DNA of 37,682 bases from JBMYZL01 sp965661765 (GTDB lineage: Bacteria > Bacteroidota > Bacteroidia > Flavobacteriales_D > Sanyastnellaceae): the NCBI GenBank assembly GCA_965661765.1, contig CBFIFE010000022.1, forward strand, positions 1-37,682, written 5' to 3'. This document shows, piece by piece, positions 31,158 to 37,682 of this stretch (positions are counted from its first letter, which is position 1; the number at the start of each line of letters is the position of its first letter). The notes beneath the pieces were generated by a model. That model saw only the letters and a program-made list of their open reading frames with translations. It did no database searches and was not told where the DNA came from. The position numbers were made by a program, and so were the translations under genes.

Positions 31158-33578
31158 ATGATGCGACGTATTCGTTCCTTTTTTTTCCTGATTTGGGGGC
31201 TGGCGGCCCTTCCAGTTTTGGGCCAATCCGGCCTCATCCGGGGTTCCGTCACCGACGAAGTGACCAATGCCCCGATTCCTTTTGCAACGGTGGTTCTTCA
31301 AGGTTCAAGTACCGGGACAACGACCGACTTCGATGGGAACTTCGAGCTTGGTGGTGTACCAGCGGGCACGGCGAACATCGTGGTCAGTTTTGTGGGTTAC
31401 GAGTCCCGGACCATTTTTGAGATAGAAGTGACGCCGGCTCGACCGGCTTCGGTTCAAGTGCTGCTTCGCGAGCAGGCCGTGACCATCGAGGAGGCTGAGG
31501 TGGTGGCCACTCGACGGGCCACTCAGGCCGAGGCTCCGTTATCCGTTCGCAGCCTTGGGACCAACGAAATCAAGCGAAATCCGGGTGGCGGACGCGACAT
31601 CAGCCGGGCCATTCGGACGCTGCCTGGCGTGGCCGCCATTCCCAGCTTTCGAAACGACATCGTCATCCGCGGTGGGGCGCCGAACGAGAACCGGTTCTAC
31701 ATCGATGGCATCGAAATCCCAAACATCAACCACTTTGCTACCCAGGGTGCTTCGGGCGGACCCGTTGGCATGATCAATGTGGACCTCGTCGAGAACATCG
31801 ACTTTTATGCGGGAGCGTTTCCGGCCGCGCGGGGCAATGCGCTCAGCAGCGTGATGGAGTTCAGTTTCAAAGAGGCACGCACCGACGAGTGGACGGCCAA
31901 CATGGTCGTGGGCACCAGCGATCTCGGCCTCACCCTCGAAGGCCCGACTGGGGAGAAATCGTCACTGATCGCCAGCGTGCGCCGGAGCTACCTGCAGCTG
32001 CTCTTTGAGGCGCTTGGCCTGCCATTTCTGCCGATTTACAACGACTACCAATTCAAATGGACCTGGCGCCCAGATGATCGCAATGCCATCACAGTGCTCG
32101 GGCTCGGGGCGCTCGACGACTTCGAGCTCAACACGGCCCTCGCTGAGGACACAGCAGCCGACGACTACCTCGAGCGGGTCGCCATTCTCGGGTTTCTCGA
32201 CGTCCAGACCCAATGGAACTATACGCAGGGCGCCAAGTGGGACCGTTACCTGGACAATGGGCGGTGGACCTTTGTCGCAAGCCGCAACATGCTCAACAAC
32301 AGGGCTTACAAGCATGCCGACAACAACCCAGATTCGACCTTGCTGCGGGATTACATCTCCCAGGAGATCGAGAACAAGTTCCGCGCCGAGCGGAAATTGT
32401 TTTTTGCGAAGGGGGGTGAGGCGACCTGGGGTTTGGCCTTGGAATATGCCAAATACAACAACAACACCGATGAGCAACGTCTTGACCCCATCACGGAGGA
32501 CCTGCAACCTGTTGTTGTGCGATCTGCCTTCCAAGCTTGGAAATACGGTGCCTTCGGCCAAGCGAGCAAGCGCTTCGCCGCAGACCGCTTGACCTTGTCT
32601 GCGGGCCTGCGCCTCGATGGCAGCACTGCGGCAACGGGGCTCCAGAATCCATTGCGGCAATTGTCGCCTCGGGCTTCGGCGTCCTGGTCGTTTTCCCCGG
32701 GGTGGTCCTTGAATGCGAACGCCGGGATTTATCGGCAGCTCCCGGCCTACACGATTTTGGGCTTTGCCGATGCCTCGGGCGACCGAATCAATGCCGGCAG
32801 CAATGCGCGGTACTTGTCAAATCGCCAGGCCGTCGCCGGGATCCGCTGGGACGGCAGCGAAAAAAACTTCGTCATTTCGGTCGAAGGGTTTTTCAAGGAC
32901 TACTTCCACGCTCCTGTGAGCGATCGGACAGGAATCGCTTTGGCAAATCTGGGCGCTGATTTCGGGGTGGTCGGCAATGAAGCGGTCACATTCGATGGTC
33001 AAGGCCGATCTTATGGCACAGAATTGTTGATTCAGCAGCGGTTGTACAAAGGTTTCTACGGATTGCTGGCTTACACTTTTGTGCGGAGCGAATTCCGGGA
33101 TGCAGAAAGCACTGGCGCATGGATTCCCTCATCCTGGGACAATCGGCACATTCTCAGCTTGACAGGGGGGAAGAAATGGGCGAGCGGTTGGGAACTTGGG
33201 GCGCGGCTGCTCATCAGCGGGGGGCTCCCCTACACGCCTGTGGACCCAGCGAGTTTGAGCGTTGAGACTTGGGATTTCTATGGTCGACCGCTGCCGGATT
33301 TCAATCGGCTGAACAGCGAGCGGAATGGGGCTTTCTATCAATTGGACCTCCGGTTGGATCGAAAGTGGTTTTTCGAGCGCTGGTCGCTTGACGTTTTTGC
33401 TGAAGTCCAAAACGCCACCGCCGCCGCCGTCCCTCAGCCTCCCGTCACCGATGTCGTGCGCAACCCGCTGACTGGCGAACCCCTCGACCTCAACGGCGAT
33501 GGGCGATACGATGCGCGCATGCTCGATCCAAGTGCTGGCAATTTGTTGCCGGCGTTGGGCTTGATTGTCGAGTTGTAG
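31158..33578 (+). CDS. TonB-dependent outer-membrane receptor with carboxypeptidase-regulatory-like domain
   Basis: 806 residues. Signal peptide IRSFFFLIWGLAALPVLGQ; two adjacent ATG codons can serve as start. Residues about 26-105 form the carboxypeptidase-regulatory-like beta sandwich (GLIRGSVTDEVTNAPIPFAT, TDFDGNFELGGVPAG). The plug domain (about 125-235) has RTLPGVAAIPSFRNDIVIRG and NRFYIDGIEIPNINHF. The rest is a 22-strand-type barrel rich in alternating aromatic strands, ending in LPALGLIVEL. This plug type, with few metal-site hallmarks, is close to the peptide/unknown-substrate receptors rather than SusC; no SusD partner is adjacent. The substrate is unknown. It follows the dnaX tau part by 52 bases. 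Confidence 0.92.
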   Translation: MMRRIRSFFFLIWGLAALPVLGQSGLIRGSVTDEVTNAPIPFATVVLQGSSTGTTTDFDGNFELGGVPAGTANIVVSFVGYESRTIFEIEVTPARPASVQVLLREQAVTIEEAEVVATRRATQAEAPLSVRSLGTNEIKRNPGGGRDISRAIRTLPGVAAIPSFRNDIVIRGGAPNENRFYIDGIEIPNINHFATQGASGGPVGMINVDLVENIDFYAGAFPAARGNALSSVMEFSFKEARTDEWTANMVVGTSDLGLTLEGPTGEKSSLIASVRRSYLQLLFEALGLPFLPIYNDYQFKWTWRPDDRNAITVLGLGALDDFELNTALAEDTAADDYLERVAILGFLDVQTQWNYTQGAKWDRYLDNGRWTFVASRNMLNNRAYKHADNNPDSTLLRDYISQEIENKFRAERKLFFAKGGEATWGLALEYAKYNNNTDEQRLDPITEDLQPVVVRSAFQAWKYGAFGQASKRFAADRLTLSAGLRLDGSTAATGLQNPLRQLSPRASASWSFSPGWSLNANAGIYRQLPAYTILGFADASGDRINAGSNARYLSNRQAVAGIRWDGSEKNFVISVEGFFKDYFHAPVSDRTGIALANLGADFGVVGNEAVTFDGQGRSYGTELLIQQRLYKGFYGLLAYTFVRSEFRDAESTGAWIPSSWDNRHILSLTGGKKWASGWELGARLLISGGLPYTPVDPASLSVETWDFYGRPLPDFNRLNSERNGAFYQLDLRLDRKWFFERWSLDVFAEVQNATAAAVPQPPVTDVVRNPLTGEPLDLNGDGRYDARMLDPSAGNLLPALGLIVEL

Positions 33579-33891
33579 CCGATCGCTGTGATTGGTTTCG
33601 GCTGCGCGGTTCCAAACTTCATTTTCACGGAACAACGAGATTGTTTCAAGCGGAGGTTTTTCCAGAACTCTTGGCTCATTTCACTTGACTGGGATTTTGA
33701 GGTTTGTTCATAAACACTAACAAATCGACTGAATCCAATCGAGCTGTGAAATGACATTTCCAATTGATTGTCAGTATTTTGAGGGTTGTTTGTGAGGAAT
33801 AATGAGTTGTTTGTGACGCTTTGTGAAGTCCGATTTGCTTGTTTTCCGAAGCGGATTGCAAAAAAATTTGGGCGTCAAAAAGCAAAGCAAA
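33579..33891. other. Intergenic region of 313 bases
   Basis: No gene or clear terminator is visible. It is AT-rich toward its right end and holds a spaced inverted repeat TTTGTT/AACAAA (33703-33724) and the GTTGTTTGTGA direct repeats. A TATTTTG at 33775-33781 is one base short of a TAnnTTTG box. The promoter of the LamG/PID-CTERM/exosortase genes is expected here but cannot be fixed. Confidence 0.6.
33785..33816 (+). promoter_or_regulatory. Direct repeat GTTGTTTGTGA x2, candidate operator
   Basis: Exact 11-base copies at 33785-33795 and 33806-33816, 21 bases apart (two helical turns), with a shorter third copy TTTGTGA at 33820-33826. They lie 76 to 107 bases before the predicted start of the LamG protein gene, a fitting place for an activator site. 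Confidence 0.4.
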
Positions 33892-36800
33892 ATGAATCAC
33901 CATTTCCTGCGATTGAGTGCCCTTTTGTTGGTACTGTTGTCCACCACATCTCTCGTGGCGCAGTCGTACTTCAGTCATCCCTACTGGGTAACGGAATCAT
34001 CAATGACAGTCACGTTGACAGCTGACCCGCCTGTTGGAGCTGTTTTGAATGTTAGCGATAACGTCGTAGTTGGAACCCCAGTGCAATCGTTACAGGTCGG
34101 GGACTCAGCAAGCGGAGATGTCATCACCTTCACTGGTTTAGAGGCAGGTCAGGATTATTACTTGCGACTTTTGAACGTCTCGAGCGACGTACTCCAAACC
34201 AGGCGACTGTGTACGCAATTCGCCTCATGGCCGACCGCCGAACAATCCACCCCCGTGCTCGCGGCAGAAATGGAATCGTTCTCATCCGGAATACTTGTGG
34301 ACAACATCGGTTCAAGCGGTCCGGCGACTTTCAGCACGAATGGTTTGACCATCTCATCAGAGACGCCATCGCCGATGTTCTCCGGTTCGATGGACTTTCA
34401 GAGCAATGGTGACAAATTGAGGATTCCTGGCTCAACAATGAACGATTACATGAACGCAAACGGCAATTGGACCATCTCCATGTGGATTCGGCCGACAGTC
34501 GTGACCGGAGATCAATTCAGACACAGCATTTTTTCTTGGGAAGGGCCCGACGGCAAGAACATGACGGCCCGCCAGGGCAACAATGGCCGGATTCAAATTG
34601 TCATCGCTGAGCCGGGACAAGGTGAACAGTCACAAACTTCAGGCCCATTGCTGACGGCAGGCAAATGGTACCACTTCGCAGCAGCTTATCAAGGCGGCGA
34701 CGATAGGATGCGCATTTTTCTGGACGGAAATCTTATTCTTTCCCCTGATTTTGGCATCCAAATTCTGAATGGTTGGACGCATGACTTTGAAATTGGCGGA
34801 AATCCGAGTTTCGACGATCGATCTTTTCGGGGGCAAATTTGTGGGTTCACGTTCCACAACAACTTCATCTATCCCTCTGGAGGCTTGAGTGCCACACTCG
34901 ATCCGTACGTTCGACGCCACATGGGCAAATACATGAATTGGGATAAGCCGTTTGACGATGGAAGCGATTATTATCTCACCGAAGACAGCGACAATGACCA
35001 AATTTTCGATGGCCTCGGCGTAAGTCCAGTGAGCTGCAGTCTTGATTTGTTGACGAGTTGTTCGCTCGAAGCCACGACGCATTCTGGAACGTTTCCAGGG
35101 CCAGGTGCGCCGGTCGGCGCTTATGACTTCATCGCGAATCCCATAACGGAGAGCCTGAGCCTCCACGATTTTGATGCCGATGTGACACTGAACTACAAAG
35201 CCACGGACATCGATGGGCTGGAACACGCGGTGAGCGCACATCGCGTGATTGCGGCTCTCGTGGCCGGGAATGCTCCCCTTGTTGCGTCAAATCCAAGCGT
35301 TGCGACACCAGCTCTGGTGGATCAAGTTGTCGTCGGTGCGGACCGAGAATTGGATTTGAGTGGGACGTTCAAGCTGAACGCAGACGGCCTGGTGCACCTC
35401 GAAGACAACGCCACACTGCGCCTGGGCACCTTTTCAGCCGGGGATCCAGCGNNNNNNNNNNNNNNNNNNNNNNNNNNNNNNNNNNNNNNNNNNNNNNNNN
35501 NNNNNNNNNNNNNNNNNNNNNNNNNNNNNNNNNNNNNNNNNNNNNNNNNNACGACGTACACAAGCACGTTGAACCTTGGAGGTGTTGCGAACGCGCTCAA
35601 AGACGGAAACAGTGTCGAGTACATCATGGAGGTACCGGTGTCTGGGACGGGATGGCATGGCATCTCGTTGCCTTTTTACACCGAGGATTCAGAAGATCCC
35701 AGCAATTCAGCGGGCTTCAACATGTATCTCGGTGACGATTTGGTCGAAGTGAATTCAACCACAGCGCCCAATCTTTACATGTGGGGCCATGAGTCATTTG
35801 ACTATGGCTGGAATGCCAAATCGGCCGATGAATTTGCCTACATCGCCACACATGCGTTTGCGGGGCTGAAGCACGGTGCCATCGCGTATTTCGGCGGAAC
35901 AGGCGGCGTGGCCACGGGGGCTGGGCCGTGGACCTTGGAAATGCGTGGGGAGTACACCATGGGTTATGGAAATCCGCGTTATCTGAAGCTTCAGGATGTG
36001 AGCTCAAGCGAATGGTTCGCAAGTGAGACTGCCGAGGCGAGTTCGCGCTGGGTGCTACTGGGCAATTCGGAACTCTGCACCATCGGTTCGACAAACTTCT
36101 TCAACCAAGCCACGGATGGAGGAACTTTCGGTGACAAGCTCACCAATGTCCTCTACGTCTACGACAGCAGCACGCAAGGGTGGTCTGCCGCGGATTTTGT
36201 CGCTCCGGGCCAAGCGTTTCTCGTCAAGGGACTTCAAGATGCAGGGGTTTCGGGGACGCAGTTGGTCCTCACGGCGTACACACATGGCGGAATTTGTGTG
36301 GACAATGCCGTGACATTCAAGGAGGAGATGGACATCCTCCAACTTGAGGTGACGGGAATGGCTGTCGCAGGAGACAAGGCCCAAATCATTGCTGACGCCA
36401 ACGCCACTTTGGGCTTTGATGAACGGTGGGATGCGCTGCAGATGGGATTGGCCAATGCGTCGAACCTGTTTGTGATGGATGATGGTGTCTACTTGGACCG
36501 AAACCATGCAGCCCTGCCTTCAGGCATGGCGGTAACGATGGACTTGGGTTTTTATGCCCCGGTGGCAGGAACGTACAGCATCAGTTTGAACGATGAGTTG
36601 ATGGCCAGCGAACGTCGCGTTGAGATTGAAAATCCAGAGACAGGTGAAATTCTCAACCTCTCCAATGGCTCGTTCGAATTTGAGTACGCATCAGCTGATG
36701 AGGTCGTTTCTTGGGTTCTGCACATCGATCGTTTGGGCCACTTGGCGTCGGCAGACTTCAACAGCGAATTGTCGGGAGAAGCATCCGTCGGAATAGAAGA

Positions 36801-37059
36801 GAACTTCCAAGAGGTTCAAGGATTGCAAGTGGTTTGCGCGGATGGAACCTTGCAGTTGACAATCCAAGGTCAGGAGCGCGACTGCCGTTGGATGGGAGGC
36901 ATGTTCGATGCCTCCGGCAAGAAGGTGATGGATCTGAACTCCCAAGGCAGGGCTCAGTGGCAGGTTGCACTTTCTTCGACCATGCCGAAGGGGGTGTATC
37001 ACATCCAATTGGCTTCACCGCGTCAAGCCCCATTGACGGCAAAAGTCATTTTGAACTGA
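33892..37059 (+). CDS. Surface protein with LamG domain and T9SS sorting tail
   Basis: About 1055 residues from ATG 33892, chosen because it begins the signal peptide HHFLRLSALLLVLLSTTSLVAQ; the frame is open further upstream to 33823. A LamG/concanavalin-like domain spans about residues 164-330 (WTISMWIRPT, AGKWYHFAAAYQGGDDRMRIFLDG, FEIGGNPSFDDRSFRGQICGF). A 99-N gap (35452-35550) replaces roughly 33 residues. The middle part has DSDNDQIFDG, a calcium-loop-like motif, and beta-rich repeats of unknown type. The last 80 residues (LQLTIQGQERDCRWMGGMFD ... MPKGVYHIQLAS ... KVILN) look like a T9SS type A sorting domain. It is 27 bases upstream of the PID-CTERM gene and likely in the same transcript. 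Probable adhesin or glycan-binding surface protein. Confidence 0.85.
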   Translation: MNHHFLRLSALLLVLLSTTSLVAQSYFSHPYWVTESSMTVTLTADPPVGAVLNVSDNVVVGTPVQSLQVGDSASGDVITFTGLEAGQDYYLRLLNVSSDVLQTRRLCTQFASWPTAEQSTPVLAAEMESFSSGILVDNIGSSGPATFSTNGLTISSETPSPMFSGSMDFQSNGDKLRIPGSTMNDYMNANGNWTISMWIRPTVVTGDQFRHSIFSWEGPDGKNMTARQGNNGRIQIVIAEPGQGEQSQTSGPLLTAGKWYHFAAAYQGGDDRMRIFLDGNLILSPDFGIQILNGWTHDFEIGGNPSFDDRSFRGQICGFTFHNNFIYPSGGLSATLDPYVRRHMGKYMNWDKPFDDGSDYYLTEDSDNDQIFDGLGVSPVSCSLDLLTSCSLEATTHSGTFPGPGAPVGAYDFIANPITESLSLHDFDADVTLNYKATDIDGLEHAVSAHRVIAALVAGNAPLVASNPSVATPALVDQVVVGADRELDLSGTFKLNADGLVHLEDNATLRLGTFSAGDPAXXXXXXXXXXXXXXXXXXXXXXXXXXXXXXXXXTTYTSTLNLGGVANALKDGNSVEYIMEVPVSGTGWHGISLPFYTEDSEDPSNSAGFNMYLGDDLVEVNSTTAPNLYMWGHESFDYGWNAKSADEFAYIATHAFAGLKHGAIAYFGGTGGVATGAGPWTLEMRGEYTMGYGNPRYLKLQDVSSSEWFASETAEASSRWVLLGNSELCTIGSTNFFNQATDGGTFGDKLTNVLYVYDSSTQGWSAADFVAPGQAFLVKGLQDAGVSGTQLVLTAYTHGGICVDNAVTFKEEMDILQLEVTGMAVAGDKAQIIADANATLGFDERWDALQMGLANASNLFVMDDGVYLDRNHAALPSGMAVTMDLGFYAPVAGTYSISLNDELMASERRVEIENPETGEILNLSNGSFEFEYASADEVVSWVLHIDRLGHLASADFNSELSGEASVGIEENFQEVQGLQVVCADGTLQLTIQGQERDCRWMGGMFDASGKKVMDLNSQGRAQWQVALSSTMPKGVYHIQLASPRQAPLTAKVILN
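35452..35550. other. Assembly gap (99 N)
   Basis: Unknown sequence inside the LamG protein gene. The reading frame is the same on both sides for a length of 99, so the gap estimate keeps the frame, but the true length may differ. Confidence 0.99.
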
Positions 37060-37086
37060 GCCATTCAACTTTGAAAAACCGAAATC

Positions 37087-37287
37087 ATGAACAACTTCAT
37101 CAAAATCACCTTCGCAGTAAGCTTGGTGCTGCTCGTACCAGGCATCATGCTCGCCCCTCCGTCAATGCCCGATGCACCCGGGATTCCGATTGATGGCGGT
37201 CTGAGTGTGCTCATCGCAGGTGGCGCAGCCTATGGTGCAAAGAAAATTCGAGACCGAAAAAGGTCTCAAGGCGAGAACGAAGCGTAA
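37087..37287 (+). CDS. PID-CTERM exosortase-substrate peptide
   Basis: 66 residues. N-terminal hydrophobic helix (FIKITFAVSLVLLVPGIML), a short Pro-rich spacer (APPSMPDAPGI), then the sorting signal: PIDGG, a hydrophobic helix LSVLIAGGAAYGA and a basic tail KKIRDRKR. This three-part end (motif, transmembrane helix, positive cluster) is the exosortase/archaeosortase recognition pattern, and PIDGG marks the PID-CTERM type of Bacteroidota. Almost nothing is left as mature protein, so it may be a dedicated small peptide made only to be processed. Its stop is one base from the first ATG of the exosortase frame. Confidence 0.8.
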   Translation: MNNFIKITFAVSLVLLVPGIMLAPPSMPDAPGIPIDGGLSVLIAGGAAYGAKKIRDRKRSQGENEA

Positions 37288-37288
37288 G

Positions 37289-37682
37289 ATGCCAGAGAAT
37301 CGTCAGGATTCGTTCCGAACCGCTTCGATTCGGAAATTGGGGTCAGCAGCCNNNNNNNNNNGTTGTACACCTTCGTCCTCAGGGATCAGACCCTGCTCGA
37401 TGAGTACGTCATCCAGAGCTTGGTTCTGATGAGCGAGTTCACCATGAAAGCCCTTGGATGGGAAGTGCTTGAGTTGTTTGAACCTGGGGTCTTCCGGAAT
37501 CGTCTCGGTCTCGCTGGGGGAGAGGGGCTTGTTGTGGGTACCTCATGCGATGGTGTGGCGCTTTTCGCACTTTTCGCCATTTTCGTTCTTGCCTATCCGG
37601 GACCTTGGCGCCACAAGTTTTGGTTTGTGCCTGTCGGTATACTGGTCGTTCACCTTTCGAACTACTTCAGGATCATGGGGTT
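37289..37682 (+). CDS. Exosortase/archaeosortase family protein, partial and gapped
   Basis: A frame from ATG 37289 (MPENRQDSFRTASIRKLGSA) enters a 10-N gap at 37352-37361. Beyond it, in a frame shifted by the arbitrary gap length, an open frame starting LYTFVLRDQTLLDEYVIQSL runs to the window end without a stop. It contains GTSCDGVALFALFAIF, with the catalytic Cys codon at 37546-37548, then VLAYPGPWRHKFWFVP and VVHLSNYFRI with the conserved Arg at 37669-37671. Cys-x-G, PG and N..R in this order with two hydrophobic helices identify an exosortase (membrane transpeptidase cleaving CTERM signals). The expected His lies beyond the window. The adjacent PID-CTERM gene is its likely substrate. Whether the pre-gap peptide is its true N-terminus is inference. 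Confidence 0.8.
37352..37361. other. Assembly gap (10 N)
   Basis: Ten N bases separate the first 21 codons of the exosortase frame from the rest. The length is likely a placeholder: with 10 bases the frames on the two sides do not match. Confidence 0.99.

Noticed and set aside
37386..37580. Minus-strand frame of 64 codons at the window end
   Set aside because: The plus strand of the same stretch encodes the exosortase motifs, which is much stronger evidence.

Overview
The window is a draft, protein-dense segment (two N gaps) from a moderately high-GC member of the Bacteroidota, probably Flavobacteriia-like. This rests on C-terminal type IX secretion (T9SS) sorting domains, a SusC/TonB-type outer-membrane receptor with a carboxypeptidase-regulatory-like N-terminus, FISUMP repeat modules, TAnnTTTG-type -7 promoter elements, a DnaX without the usual zinc-binding cysteines, and a PID-CTERM/exosortase pair. 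No tRNA, rRNA, CRISPR array or transposase was seen.

Layout. 1-5121 (+): the end of an unknown gene, a secreted trypsin-like protease with a T9SS tail, a membrane GT2 glycosyltransferase, an ECF-type sigma factor and rsmG, whose 3' end runs into a 9-nt tandem repeat. 5307-6032 (-): an orphan OmpR-type response regulator, divergent from a long (+) run 6052-13705 of overlapping or nearly abutting genes: hotdog thioesterase (probable menI), menF, menD, menA, menC, menE, rdgB and accA. This encodes most of the o-succinylbenzoate route to menaquinone; menB and menH are not in the window. 13810-16917 (+): a TPR lipoprotein with a good promoter and terminator, then a secreted S37-type peptidase.

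16934-24849 is an accessory-looking segment. Two translationally coupled, membrane-anchored HTH regulators (-) face a 1916-residue secreted mosaic protein (+) of six FISUMP modules and five Fn3-like modules, with a repeated 10-mer between them. Then come trmH-family methyltransferase and uvrB (-), a lone four-helix-bundle protein (+), a hairpin-repeat cluster with a bidirectional terminator, and the ribosomal operon rpsF-rpsR-rplI (-). dnaX (+) is broken into gamma-length and tau-specific parts at an 11-A run, a candidate slippage site. A TonB-dependent receptor follows.

The right end (33892-37682, +) holds a LamG/T9SS surface protein, a 66-residue PID-CTERM peptide and the start of an exosortase interrupted by an N gap. 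This compact sorting-enzyme and substrate cassette, the dnaX slippage site and the FISUMP/membrane-regulator locus are the most interesting parts. All functional calls come from motifs read by eye; no database search was run.
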